Program-made: the position numbers and the translations under genes
Shown: one piece after another, positions 10,957 through 22,985 of the stretch
Layout: the number at the start of each line of letters is the position of its first letter
Numbering within the stretch: position 1 is the first letter of the stretch
The notes under the pieces: model-generated
The model's database searches: none
What the model saw: only the letters and a program-made list of their open reading frames with translations
Told to the model about the DNA's origin: nothing
From: Apoderus coryli
Taxonomy: Eukaryota > Arthropoda > Insecta > Coleoptera > Attelabidae
DNA: 64,000 nucleotides
Direction of reading: 5' to 3'
NCBI GenBank assembly: GCA_911728435.2
Contig: OU452212.1
Span: forward strand, 3,912,563-3,976,562

Positions 10957-11556
10957 CTGTAAAAAGAAAAAAAAAAGCGTTAATATGTGGTAGGAAAAAT
11001 TGAGCACAGTATTTAAATTTAAGAACTTGGACACCTCATTTTTGATATATTTTAGAGCATTAAGGGAATTTTAATGCTTTTTTTCTTATTATTAAATTTT
11101 CTTCTTGAAACTCATGACTGCGAACACTTTGAATCTACCTGAGGCTTTCCATTCTACTAAAATTTGTTGACAGTTAAGGCTAAATGTGGGACTTTTCTTT
11201 ATTCCCATTTGCGTTCGTGAGCAGTGTCTAGTAAGAATGCTTACAAGCATTTTTATGGCTCCACGACTGAGATTCAAAAACTTAATCATCTGAAAGGGAT
11301 CTAGCCCCACTATGCTACACTACACTCACAAATTTCTTTCCATGATTTGTTTGGAGATTTAACAATACTTGATCTGGATAGGCGTATACAAGAAATAAGC
11401 AGAACTATGCATCTCAGACGAAGCTCATGCGCTAGAGGCCTGCCGGTTTGACAACTGAATAGCAAAGTTTCAGTCGCCTTTTCGAAGTTTTCACGCTTTA
11501 GGCGTGTAACAAGACACTACGCCACTGGTCGGTGGTTTTATGGTTGTTAAATAGAT
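10957..11556. other. intron 1, no recognised feature
   Basis: AT-rich DNA. The 72-codon minus-strand ORF (11092-11310) has no recognisable family and is probably chance. Confidence 0.4.
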
Positions 11557-12402
11557 TGTTACCAAATGTTTCCAAAAGTTTTAAGTTCTTATCTTTTACG
11601 AATATTATTACATCTGTAAATAATAAACTTATTATCTCTGGTGCCTTTTCCAATGTGATAAAAGAATTAGTACCTACCTAAGAAAAGGTCTTTTTAGTAG
11701 AAAATATTATGTCTGTTTTATGGGTTTTAGTTACAGGGTGGTCATTTTTCAAGATTATCGAAATACCTGCCGATTAAATGTCAGATTATTATTATATACA
11801 GAAGCTATTTAGAGGGCGTACACGGTTTCCCATATCAAAGAATACGAGTATAATAGAAGGCTAATAAAATATTAACTATGCGTTTTAGTCCAGTTCGCTG
11901 TTCGGGAGATTGAGGAGTCATTATAAAATCCTCTTACTTTACAAAGGGTAGTGACTGGTTAATCTTTTGAATGAACTCCTACATAAGATATTTAGGTAAC
12001 AACGATTGTAACAGACGAGTAGATAAACTAAACTAATATTATAATTTTAATTACAGAATGAGACTGTTCACCCTGTAGTTGCATTTTATAGGGGTGTATT
12101 TTAAATGCCTTCTTTCTTATTGGCTATCTCAAAGGAATAGTACCTACTTCTCATTTTTATGAAGCAATTTGGTAATGCAATCGGACTTTCCAAGTTAGAT
12201 TCGTTTTAGCTTTGGTATGGTATGGTCTAGAGGTACCGATTGTATAAAGTTAATTAAATATTTTAATTTGTTTTTGGACAGTTTACGAATTATTTTCTAG
12301 TTTTTGTTTTAAAGTATACCAGTATAAAGATTAAGTCTATTTCATTTTCATTCTGAAGTTGTGAGTTTTATAAAGTTTTCTAATAATTAATCGACGTAAA
12401 GC
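11557..12402 (+). repeat. LTR-like dispersed repeat, copy A (partial)
   Basis: Begins TGTTACCAAATGTTTCC and runs through a block with ACAGGGTGGTCATTTTTCAA, then TTCACCCTGTAGTTGCATTT and a T-rich tail. Long stretches match copies at 26464-27990 and 47250-48525. It ends near AATCGACGTAAAGC, earlier than the other copies. Confidence 0.75.
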
Positions 12403-12417
12403 AAGATTTACATCTTA

Positions 12418-13140
12418 CAGCACTCAAATTTCAACTCGTTCAAGAACTGTAAGTTACCGACTATCCGTACCGACTGAATTTTGCAAATTAAATGCTCCAA
12501 CGCTTCCCAACGTTCGAAAACATTATGTTTAGCGAAGAAGCGAACTTTCACTTAAACGGGCATGTAAACAAACAGAACTGCTGCTACTGGGCCTACGAAA
12601 ATCTGAGAGAGAAACATGAACAACTACTACATAGTCCAAAAGTTGCCATGTCTGATGAGGGCATTATTGGGCCTTATTTTTTTGAAGACCGGCGAGGGCG
12701 AGTTCTTACGGTAAACAGTCAACGATATTGCGTTATGTTAAGGAAATTTTTGGCCCCACAACTGCAGGAGTTTGAAGTATTTAATGTGGAAACAGAGTTT
12801 CAGCAAAATGGGGCGACTTTGCACAACTCCAACCAATTGCTTGCGTTTATCAATCAGCTTTTCCCAAAAAAGGGATCTCTCGCCGCGGCATCATCAACTG
12901 GCCTCCTAGAAGCCCCGATCTTACACCCTTTGATTATTTCTTATGGGGATACCTTAAACAGAAAATGTATACAAACAAACCACGACTCTACAGCAGTTGA
13001 AGCACAACATCCGCACCAAAATGGCCGCCATTTTCAGAGAGATGTGTAGACGCGTGGCGGCTAATTTCCGTTTTCGGTTAGGGGAGTGCCAGAAGCGCGA
13101 TGGTCAACATTCCAACAACATAATCTTTGCCACTTAATTT
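12418..13140 (+). pseudogene. IS630/Tc1-mariner superfamily transposase relic (DDE_3 type)
   Basis: The open part at 12492-13049 has FENIMFSEEANFHLNGHVNK, then YWAYENLREKHE, GIIGPYFFEDRRGRVLTVNS, and FQQNGATLHNSNQ. These match the first acidic block, the IGPYFFE block and the FQQDGA..H block of DUF4817/DDE_3 insect transposases. The catalytic D of FQQDGA is N here. Upstream bases from 12418 still read like the preceding segment (LKFQLVQEL). After a frame change the RSPDL..DFFLWG block is recognisable near 12915-12955 and the tail (MAAIFREMCRRVAANFRFRL) reaches about 13140. Confidence 0.85.
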
Positions 13141-14772
13141 TCCAAAACCTCGACAAACAGATGTCTAGATGTAGGTATTCAATTCCTCTAATATAAATAA
13201 ATTTGAACTTATTTTTTTTTAATTCAATAAGCCTAAAATAAGATCAGTAAAGTAACAAACAGTTGCATTGTTTAAATATATTTTGCAATTTATAAAGTTA
13301 TCGCCCTCTGTTTTGTTGCTAAAGACCAATTATTATAACCAATTGAATATTCCATTTTTTTAAAATTCCTTATTATGTGTGCAAGAAACTTACGTAAATT
13401 AATAATAATAATAGTCTTTATTGACAGCCAACAAAGTAAATTACAAAAAAAAAATCTGCTTTAACAAACAAAAAACAAAAATTGGTGTCAAAAGGCGATG
13501 GTGATAATCCATATTTGCAATAATAAATGAACTGCGATAAACATCAACTACTACTATCTACTAAATATAGTTTTAATTAAATAAACTAATTTTGACTTAT
13601 TTTAAGGGTAGGGTAAGGACCTAACCATAACTAAAAATAATATTTTAAGGAATAACACCGACTGCCAGTTAGTCATTAGACTATAATGATAATCCATATT
13701 TGAAATAAATTAATGAACTCATTGCCATATAAAGCTGTACATAATTAAAAAGGATGAAAGCTGTACAAAGTAAAGCAACATTCTTATAGGTACATGACTT
13801 TCCCATTGCAATTAATTAACAAAAGCCTTTCCATCCAAATATTTTGGTGGGTAGCGTGTCCAGTTTGGAGTTTGTGGAGTTTTAATGATTTTTGCCTACG
13901 TTCCACTGTAAAATTGGATCAGAACTTACCTCAAACTACCTTATCTAACTTTGATAACAATCGATTGTTTCGATCAACAAGAACACTTAATTCAACCCAT
14001 GCCATCCATGTTCGATGCCTAATCACTTAATACAGCAATTCCTCAATTATTCAAATACATAATATAGAATTATTGAGTATTGAGAAATATGAAGCTATTC
14101 AAACACTATTGATAACATAGGTGCTTTCTATTTACGTAGCATCAATTATGCACATGCACATGTATGCAACTTCAGAAAGTAATTATGCATGTAAAGTCGG
14201 TGGGCTAACTTTCACACCACCATATGTATAGTGTATAAACAAATAGATTGATGTACACCACTATTATTGGGGGTGTTCATCGGGTTTAAATGCCAAACTA
14301 CAACATAATATATTGGTGTAGGAATAGGCAATTGTAAATAGCACTATCTGACTCTATAGTAGTTATAACAATATTAAAAACAGTGTGGAAAAGTAACTTT
14401 ACAGCTGCGGAAAATATAATTCTAATCCAGGGAATTTTCTTTTTTCCAGTAAACATCAACATTACGAATTATTATGTCAAAGTTTCGATTACCATTCATT
14501 ATTATACTACGGAATTTGCAACATCTCACCACATGAAGAAGAAAAAGAAAGAAATTATCAGACATAGTTTGATCATGTTAATTTTGTTGTTATAAGTAAT
14601 ATTATTCAATCAAATGAGAATCTCCAATTAATTTATTTTATTAAATAAAATCAATTTCCGCAAAATGGTGAGTGATAGAGCGACATTATTATACATTTTC
14701 ATATATTTGACCTTGATATTTGGTTTTCAGTAATTCAAATGACTTCATTAAGATTTCTTATTTAGAATTTTT
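13141..14772. other. intron 1; 3' tail of a minus-strand CR1-like element near 13.4 kb
   Basis: At 13399-13445 the minus strand reads AATAAAGACTATTATTATT, the AATAAA plus (ATT)n tail seen on the CR1/Jockey-type element at 32150. A short duplicated phrase TGATAATCCATATTTG occurs at about 13502 and 13688. No gene was recognised in the rest. Confidence 0.45.
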
Positions 14773-14811
14773 ACCACTGATGATGACATTATATGTCGAA
14801 GCATGTATGGT
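14773..14811 (+). ncRNA. hammerhead-like core, CATG family, strong stem II
   Basis: ACCA-CTGATGA-(TGACATTATATGTC)-GAAG-CATG-TA-TGGT. Stem I is ACCA/TGGT. Stem II is GACAT/ATGTC with a 3-nt loop. CATG is a self-complementary minimal stem III, and GTA is an acceptable NUH cleavage triplet. The one damaged position is GAAA changed to GAAG. Small hammerheads of this layout are known from Penelope-like retroelements and are thought to cleave as dimers. Confidence 0.55.
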
Positions 14812-14941
14812 TTGTGAGTCCTGTCGATTGACTTGACACTATTTTGGAAGTGATTATAAATTAAATTTTGTGGAGTCGACGTGTTTTTATTCGTCATATA
14901 TTATACTCCTCGTAAATATGGACTATTTTACAAAAAAAAAG

Positions 14942-16342
14942 AAGATTTTTCACTTTTAATCTCTACGGGATAAAAAGCAGTAATACCCAACCCGGGAGAC
15001 CAAGTACTGCGCATAATAGAAAGGTGTAGTAAAATGTATTAAAAAAAAAAGTGTTTGATTCAGAGGCCAACAAACGTTAATCGGAAGTTTAAATACTTTA
15101 ACAAATAAATTTTAATAAGGCAGACACTTTTGTGAGGGTTTACATTTTATTAATCCTCCCCAAAGTTGTTTTTTTGAAAATACCATTTGAAATGTTTCGT
15201 TCACTCTGAAATTTTAATAGCGTCGTAATTAATTATTAAAAAAATTAAGAACAAAAGCCAGATACTTTTTCCGTGGTTTAATTACTGGCAAACATGAAAA
15301 TGAGACTTGGTTACAATAGAAAGAGTGGTAAATAATAATTTATATTCTGAAAATCACGAAGAAGCCGATAACAAAATGGTCTATATCACGCTTGTCAACT
15401 GGAAAATGGGTCTGCTATTAATGTTCTCATTAAATCATGTGATACTGAGGTTCTGATCATTGTGCTGGGCAATATGGATAACTTGAAAAGCGGAATCTTA
15501 AATGTTTAAATGGAATATAGAGCTGCTAATAAAAGGAGAACTTAAAATGTTTCATGTTATCACGGGGTGTGATTATAACCCTTCATTTTTTAACAAGCGC
15601 AAAAAAGACTATTCCAAATTGTTCAAAACAATTCGGATTATCAAAGAATACTAACTGACCTTGCAAAATTAGATGTACCTGTATGGCAACGTTTGAAAAT
15701 TTTGCCTGTGAATTAAATGGTTACAAGAACGTTGCAGATATTAATAATGGGCGATTCCAAAAGTTTTGTTCAACATACAAATCTAAGAATACATATGAAC
15801 CTTTTCAAAAACACTTGCTCAAATATGACGCGTCAAATTTACCACCGTGTAAAGCAGAATCACACCAACACCTATTGCGGACTCAATATATTACACGTAT
15901 TTGGCGAAACGCTCATCTATGTACTCCAACATCTTTGTTGCCTGGAAGACACGGTTGAGTTTAGATGGCTTGAGGTGATTGTATGCCACAAACTGTTTTG
16001 GATGCAATTTCAATTACCAGACACCATACTAACAAAGAAGGTTTGTAATTTATAATAATTTTCTGTTCTCACTTATCGTGTTATAATTTTAATTATAACA
16101 ACAGCCAATGGTATTTCCAAAGAAACAACTTTGGATAAATTAATAAAATGTAAACTCTCTCAAAAGTGTCTGCCACATTACAATATATTTGTTGAATTAT
16201 TTAAACTTTCGATTAACACTTTTTTTAGATGACGTTTTATTACACCTTTCTATTATGCGCAGTACCTGGTGTCTCCTCCTGGGTTAAGCCAACACAGGTA
16301 TTCCTGCTTTTTATCCCATAGAGAGCAAAAGTCAAAAATCTT
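14942..16342. mobile_element. 1.4-kb DNA transposon with ~240-bp TIRs
   Basis: The left arm (14942-15188) and right arm (16107-16342) are inverted copies. Shared landmarks include AAGATTTTT at the tips, GGGATAAAAAGCAG, TACTGCGCATAATAGAAAGG, GGCAGACACTTTTG and TTACATTTTATTAAT. Between them is a broken nuclease-like relic. Long TIRs with an XPG-like accessory protein are reported for the Academ superfamily, so Academ is a reasonable but unproven guess. No transposase is visible. Confidence 0.8.
15385..15960 (+). pseudogene. transposon-borne PIN/XPG-like protein relic
   Basis: Segments in changing frames give ACQLENGSAINVLIKSCDTE followed by VLIIVLGNMDNL, then HVITGCDYNPSFFNKRKKDY, then FACELNGYKNVADINNGRFQ, DASNLPPCKAESHQHLLRTQ and YITRIWRNAH. 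The SCDTEVLI and TGCDY.PSFF blocks resemble the acidic motifs of PIN/XPG-like nucleases carried by some DNA transposons. At least three breaks. It lies fully between the two long TIRs. Confidence 0.65.
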
Positions 16343-17504
16343 AAGGTGCATCAAACACAAACATGAGCTATACTAGCTCTCCGACTATTTCTAAATTTTG
16401 GTAAATTCAATTCAATTTTAAAACAATGCAAACTATCAGCAAACCTAATAAAAAGTAATAAATTATTTATTGTCTAACAGGTTACAAGATCAAATATCAA
16501 AACAAGACAATATGGAATGCTCCAGATGGCCTATAATTGACGCATTTTGCAAACTGTGGGTGCAAAACTTGTATAGTATAGCGCTCCATTTTCCTTAACC
16601 TCCTGCTATCTACTAACGAAGGGTGCTAAATCATGACACTACAAATGACGCACAATTCAAAACGGCGTTCTTATTGGAACCCTTTTTATATATATTTATG
16701 GTTAATACACGCTGAATCTATTGATCATGTTTGTGTGAATATTGCAATATCCTCACACATATTTATTTTACTCGAAAAAGTGCAAAAAACACTTTACTGC
16801 AAGTATTTTACTAGAAAGTAGTAAAAAGACCCGTCATCAATCACTTGCTATATTGGCCGTTACAGACGAAGTTGCGAAAGTGAAAGTTATCGGCTCACTA
16901 CTCCCAACTCGTTTGATGATTACCGGGCAAGAAACTCTAATTTTACCTCTACGTTCATTCTTTACTTTTTTCTTTCTTTCAGGATCAGAATAAAAAGCAA
17001 CCGTGGAAAAATAACTAACAGGTATTACCGAACGAAAATGCGTGCAAAAAACAGAAGACCGAAAAGAATGCTAGGTAGAGAGTGATAGAGGGAGGAATAA
17101 AAAAAAATAATGGTGTGCTATTGATCTTTCCTAATGGGCTTTTGTTTTTCTAAAATATTTACATAAAACCGAATTTTTATTAGCTTGAGGGGATGCATTT
17201 TGCTTAATGTTTTAGGGCTCATTCATTATTTACGGCTTCGAACCCAACATTATGATTATGACGACTATAGAGGGTCTAGAATATAGTAGGATTCATGGAA
17301 ATAACAAATGAAACAAACATTCTAATAAGCCTCTTTTACAATTTTATATCAGATATTGATTTTGTACGTTGACATTTGTTATTTACAGGGCCTCTGAGGC
17401 AGAAATAGCTCTGGAAAGAAAAACATAGATTCCGTTAATATACAAACTTTTTAAAAATTTTCTTTAGTTTGGTAACTATTTTTGGAAGTAGTCCAGAATA
17501 TATA
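16343..17504. other. intron 1, no recognised feature
   Basis: AT-rich. Two short plus-strand ORFs (16633-16821, 16742-16993) overlap in different frames and have no recognisable motifs. Confidence 0.4.
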
Positions 17505-18011
17505 TGTCTTTTCCCCTAGCCAGTGCTGAGACTGCAATTGATGTAATAAATGGAGAGCTGTCTCAGTTTTCTTGTTGGTGTGTTAACAATGGTTTACTCC
17601 TGAACTCTAGGAAGACGGTGGCAATGTGCAATGTGCAACGAGCGCCAAGGTAGTTTTGTTACTCAAGAGTTTAATGTTAAGATTAACAATGATGTTATCC
17701 CCTGGATGCATAAAGCTCGAGATCTAGGAGTAATCGTGGATTCTGAGCTAAATTTTAACGAGCATTGTGGCAATGTATGCAGGAATTCACTTTTTAAATT
17801 GCGTTCGAAATACCATCTTAAACACCTGGTTGATGAGCCTACTAAACTTAAATTGGTTAAAGCTCTTATTTATCCGCATTTGGATTATTGTTTTCCGGTA
17901 TATTTTTATTTTTTGTTTCATTATAATAAAATGAACGCAGAGAGTGCAGAATTCTTGTATAAGGTTTGTTTGCACGGTTCCTTTTGCTGCACATGTCACT
18001 CCTTTTTTTGA
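17505..18011 (+). pseudogene. CR1/Jockey-type RT C-terminal relic
   Basis: Starts PLASAETAIDVINGELSQFS, then LLLNSRKTVAM. After a frame change come VKINNDVIPWMHKARDLGVI, VDSELNFNEHC and LKLVKALIYPHLDYCFPVYF. This is the region just after the YADD palm (W...N.L.LN..KT.., LGV..D..L.F..H, LI.PHLDYC). The upstream RT and the downstream tail are missing. Confidence 0.82.
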
Positions 18012-19639
18012 GAGATTGGGTGAGTCAAAGTTGGATGTGAGATATGAGTATTTATATACTTCATTGCTACATCTTTAATTTTTTCCATTTTCATTGTCCA
18101 TCTTTCCTAATTTAATAATATACCTAATTCAATAAAATATTCCACCAGAAATACAGTCCACTTAACAGACGATCCTCGTCCCAACACTAATAGTGTGATG
18201 TCATGTAACGTTAACAACGGTTTTGTCTTAAAACATTAACGTCAAGTTATTTTTCCCACTGCGATTTATAAACACACATATAACTTGAGAAGTATAATAC
18301 TAGTTTTTTTATTATCACTTTTATGGGTTTTAACCTGAAAATAGTCATTATTCATTGTGAAAACAATGTAACTGCGTAGCGAAATGCGGGTAATCCCTCA
18401 TCGAGACATGAGCCTAGAGCTGTAGTGGATATTAAATGCAATCGCCTGTTTGTTTTAGTGTATGGTTTGGGATCTAGGAAATACAACAACTAGCAGGCTT
18501 AGTTTATACAGGGTGATTCAAAAAGACGCGGCAATATTTAAGGGGGTGATGAAAGTTTTTTTTTTGTAAAAACGGTTTTTTAATTAAGCTAAATATCTCC
18601 TTTCGGATTTCTTTGAAATTTGATAGCGTTGTTGCTAGAAATAGGGAACTTATATGGTCCTACCTAGATCAAAAAGTCCTGTGGCGTTAAGGGGGCAACT
18701 TAATAAAAATTATTGCCACAAAAAAGTACGCGACTGACTGTAATTTAATTTCGATATTGTCCAGAGATAAAGCAACTAAAACTACAACTTTTTTATCTCT
18801 TGTATGTTTTTCATATGTTGCTTCGTTTACGAGATAAAAATTTAAAACATTTTTCATCATACCAAGAATATTTGGGAATCATTTTGTATCTGTAAAATTT
18901 GTTGAAGTTCTTTAACATGAATCACTATACCCCCTGGGTGTCTATCGAGATTTCTCTTCCTTGACAAAAAAAGAAGAAAAAAAAACGTTTGGGGGGATTT
19001 TTAACAGATATTTAAATTCTAAAAACATGGATTCCAAAAAGTTTTCTTCAAATGATGATTTTTCTATACTCTGCAACTATTATAGTGTCCAATATAGGTA
19101 CTAATTATTTCCATTTTTTTTCCTTTCTTTACAACCATCTTCTTCTGTGTGGTTTGAAGATTACTTTATAACGTCAACCAAATCATTCATGATTGATGAT
19201 TTTTTTTTCACTCCGTTCCAATTTGCCCATGGACAGAATCAACTATCATGCACGAATAACCGGGCTCGGATTTTATTTGGAACCCATTCTTGAATTGCAA
19301 TATTAATAAAAGTTGAGTACATGACCCAATTTTGATTTTGTGCCGAACAGTTATTGGTCCAAAATATAAAAAGATTGACATATGTATGGATTTGCATTTT
19401 TTATTACGTGATGAAAAGTTGCTGTTATTACGTCTGACGTACTTCTACCCCATAATATAGCCTCGTGCAAACACCTACTACTGGCGCTGCACTAACACTA
19501 ACTAGTTACCAGTAGACCCCCAGGATGAGCATAATTCGCGTCAAAGCGAACAAATAGTCAGCTTACTTACAGTCAAATCAAATCAAAAATTCATTGTTTC
19601 TAAAAACGTAATGATTTATAACAAGGGTTTGACTTCGAC
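18012..19639. other. intron 1; one CAGGGTGATTCA terminus
   Basis: At 18511 TACAGGGTGATTCAAAAAGA looks like the end of a TIR element, but I did not find its partner. A run of A/G and T-rich low-complexity DNA follows. No coding feature was recognised. Confidence 0.35.
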
Positions 19640-20348
19640 CTAAAGGTGGACATCCCTCCGGGCGACTGTTGCGAGGATCGCTCTGCGATCGTCGCTGGCG
19701 ACAGTCGTTATGATACTGCTACCGTTGTTGTTTTATGAAAGCACTGTCCTCCAAGCGACAGCCGCCGGCAATAGTCACTCGGCCTAGCGATCGTCGCAAG
19801 CCGCCTGCTCTCAGAGCAAATATAGTCGCTGCGGTCAGCGACTATTCGTTAGTTTCGTTTGGTTTTTAATGTAGTTTTTCCTCAGCAGTTATTGGATACA
19901 AAACTCTATTGGAAGAATTACATTTGATATCAAACTTGATTAAATTTAACACGTAATTAAATTGATGTGGATTCAATCTAAAAAATTTGCGAAATTTTCT
20001 ATCGTCGGGTTTCTATTAATTTTGTGAAAAACCCCTCCTCCCGCCTTGTGATGTACATTGGATGGACTTCATTTCGTTGTGCGATACACATTTGAAGTAT
20101 GTCATCATCTTCTGTCTCGTCGTACAGCATATAGGCCACAAGTAATTTGCGCGTTAAACTCGTCCCAAAAATTAGTGAAAACTACGACACAGCCAGCACA
20201 GAACGAACGAACAACAGAAGTAAACACGCGGGAAATTTAATCGTCGCAAACGCTGGGAGGAAAACATACGCATAGCGATGATCGCTGAGCGATAGTCGCG
20301 GAGCGACTATCGCCAGATACAGTCGCTCGGAGGGAAGTCCACCTTTAG
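19640..20348 (-). mobile_element. PIF/Harbinger deletion derivative, 709 bp
   Basis: The ends are inverted copies: the left starts CTAAAGGTGGACATCCCTCC and the right, on the minus strand, CTAAAGGTGGACTTCCCTCC. The subterminal zones are GC-rich and packed with GCGACTATCGC/CGATCGTCGC-like words. The only coding content is the N-terminal part of a Harbinger transposase on the minus strand. Confidence 0.85.
19875..20130 (-). pseudogene. Harbinger transposase N-terminal fragment
   Basis: On the minus strand, MLYDETEDDDILQMCIAQRN, then YITRREEGFFTKLIETR. After a one-base frame change it continues DRKFRKFFRLNPHQFNYVLN, LIKFDIKCNS and YPITAEEKLH. The F.KFFRLN..QF..VL and PIT.EEKL blocks are diagnostic of the start of PIF/Harbinger (HARBI1-like) transposases. 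The catalytic DDE core has been deleted. The overlapping plus-strand 60-codon ORF is a shadow. Confidence 0.82.
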
Positions 20349-20439
20349 AAGTAGCAAATAATTAACAACATAAATAATAATAATAAAAAAAATCTATAAG
20401 ATTAATACGAAATCTATAAGTGTCTATCATTCAATAATG

Positions 20440-21180
20440 TTATAGTATATTAAGTATAAAGGGCGGTAAAGCATTCGTTGCAGCCCGCCGCTGTATAGAC
20501 GCACGAGTGAGCGAAGCGAGCGAGGGCAGCTATACAGCGAAGGGCTGCAGCGGCTTTACCGCCAGTGGTGCTTACAACTGTTTTTCGCCTGCCTCTTCAT
20601 ACTACAATATTAAACCAAAAGAACTTTATTTTAATAATTAATTATTACTGTTATGACAGTTTTTGACAGTAATTAATGGGAGTATTTTTTGACGTACATG
20701 ATAATAGGCGTTATCATTTGACAAACTCAGATCAGATAAACTTATGTGACAGGCTCACATGTCAGTGTTGAGTATTTTAAATGTAGAAAGAAACTGTCAA
20801 ATTATTATCTGAGCGTGTACGCTATAGAAATTTGATTTTAGAATCTTAAGTATATTTCGGTACTACAATAATAATTAAAAAGTGATTACTAATTAATAAT
20901 GGACAATTTTAAATAATTAAATAAGTTTAGCGGAATGGCAGACAACTACCTAAGTAAACTTTCTCAATTAATTGTCAACTTATCCTCTAGATGGAATGCA
21001 CATGAAGTTAAGTGAGTGAAAACTACTGATGTTAACGTTATTATTGGAAATCTAACAGTAGTGCCATCTATGAAAAAAAAATAAAAAGAGCGAGCGCTAT
21101 CGGGTCATTTACCGCCCGCATATGCGGGCGGTAAAACTCTGTTTAAGTGCAGGCAGGCGAAAAACAAATTAGAGGCATAT
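20440..21180. mobile_element. hairpin-ended non-autonomous element (copy 1)
   Basis: Starts TATAGTATATTAAGTATA at 20441, followed by a long hairpin (20462-20563) with stem GGCGGTAAAGC/GCTTTACCGCC, a second stem block GCTGTATAG/CTATACAGC, and an apex containing GAGTGAGCGAAGCGAGCGAG. Next is CTGTTTTTCGCCTGCC. The other end has a palindrome ACCGCCCGCATATGCGGGCGGT (21111-21132) and GGCAGGCGAAAAAC (to ~21175), the inverse of the inner left motif. No coding sequence. Related elements are at 38868 and 43672. Confidence 0.65.
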
Positions 21181-22789
21181 GCATTATACTGAAATAAATT
21201 TTTTTTCCCGCTAGCTTTAAGCTTTAGTAAAGCAACCAGATTTGAAAATTTATTCAGGCAGCAGAAAAGAAAATCGTTTTTAACTCCGGTAGCTCAGTAG
21301 TTGGTCGGGGTATTATTTTAATTTAAGAATTTTTACAAATTTATCTTTAAACTTAAATTTGTGATTTTTGACAAATTCCTGTTCAATAAGAGTGGGCGCC
21401 AAGAACCATTTTATTTTATATAAAAAAATAGCTGCTACAAAAAAAATTTAGAAAGCTTGATACTTCCACAAAGAAGATCCAACAAAGCCAGGCAAGATCA
21501 AAAACTAAAAGAGTTTAGGTTAAGATACTAAATATATATTATATCTGTGCTTAATTAGTCAGCAAATGAAAGTCCAGAGTTCAAAATAAAATTAGTATAT
21601 TAAAACATTAAAATGTTGATAATGTACATCGTGGAAACTTATTCCTAGTGATTAGTTAAATTATAAATTTATCAAATGTTCAAGTTCATTGGTAGTTTAA
21701 ATGTTACAATTAAATAAAATATAAGTTTTTTTTTTTTACGTTTACAGTTAGAACACAATGCAAATCTAAATAATTATTTAAAGTTTCGAATATTTACTGT
21801 TCAGATAATAAAAGGAAATTTTTTTAATTTAAAAGTTTCAGTTATGAAATGACTCTATTGTCACCTTGGGTAATTTCTACAAGTATCAGCTAAAGAACAC
21901 TTTATACTTTATATAACAGAACATACCTTCTTCATTTTGCATAATAAGTACAGATCATACTATCGCGGTACTTGTGAATTTTTTTACCAATAGTCTGCTT
22001 TACATGAAGTGTTTCTGTTCCTTGTTATACTCCAGTCTGGATACCATTTATCTTGAACCCTTCTCATTCAATCTGACCATTCTCTATTATTATGTTATCA
22101 AAAAAATAATAATCCCATTAGGCGCTCCACTATTGTCATACATTAATTTCTGTCTCAAAAAGACAAGATTAAATTAAAAATAAATTTTAATTCGACATGA
22201 ATTAGAAAAATTTTCTTTTAGAAGTGCTTCGTTCAAAAGATTGGAGAAGAAGAAGGTAAACAATCAACAATCCTCTAATTTACCACCAGCGGCGAAATCT
22301 AACAACGATCCGATGTTGTCAGATCAAAACTGCATAAATCTCCAATATAATTAATTAATCAGCCAATCACAATTCAGTAGCCATTTTGGGACTAAAACAG
22401 CACTGCCTAACTAGCCTATAAAATACAACAAACCTTTTCACCACTATCGGTATCAACAATTAATGTTAGACCACAGTATTGCCATCTTAATAATAAAAAT
22501 TATCAAATGAAATAACAATTTTCAAACTTACTTGAATAATGATTCACATTTTGATTAAAACACCCACTATATCACACTACTCGCGTGTAACAAAACCGTT
22601 ACAATACAAATTCAAAGAAAAGGAACAACAAAGAAACAAATATAAAAAAAAGAATACCAGGCAACCCAGCATACTCTCGAACCTACCCAGTACCTACTAA
22701 CTATCAGGGAATATAAAATAAAATATAACGTAAACTATTCAATAAATATAAAGGCGCGTATAGTTTCAGACAATTTGGTATACAAAACT
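21181..22789. other. intron 1; a possible tRNA-like SINE head at 21282
   Basis: At 21282-21312 CCGGTAGCTCAGTAGTTGGT resembles a tRNA A box, but no B box follows, so it can only be a truncated SINE-like fragment. The remainder is AT-rich with no recognised feature. Confidence 0.35.
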
Positions 22790-22985
22790 CCTTACTCCTG
22801 CCGGATTCAGATCTTCCAAATAAACTACTAGCTCGTTAAAGTTCCTCACATTCCTTAAATCCCGTGGCACGAGAGAAGTCGAGATCGGGCACTCGAAAAA
22901 GACATGCTCAAACGTCTGCAGCTCACTCATGTTACACACCGTACAATATTCTTCAAAATTAATCTAGCTGTCTTGCTATTAGCTA
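22790..22985 (-). pseudogene. non-LTR element C-terminal zinc-knuckle fragment
   Basis: The minus strand encodes CTVCNMSELQTFEHVFFECP followed by ISTSLVPRDLRNVRNFNEL. The C..C......H....C arrangement with a following Pro is the knuckle at the end of Jockey/R1-type ORF2 proteins. Only this terminal piece remains. Confidence 0.7.

Noticed and set aside
20058..20240. 60-codon plus-strand ORF inside the Harbinger derivative
   Set aside because: The minus strand of the same bases carries recognisable Harbinger transposase blocks, so this is a shadow.
21282..21312. Possible tRNA gene (TAGCTCAGTAGTTGGT)
   Set aside because: No anticodon arm or B box follows; at most a SINE head.
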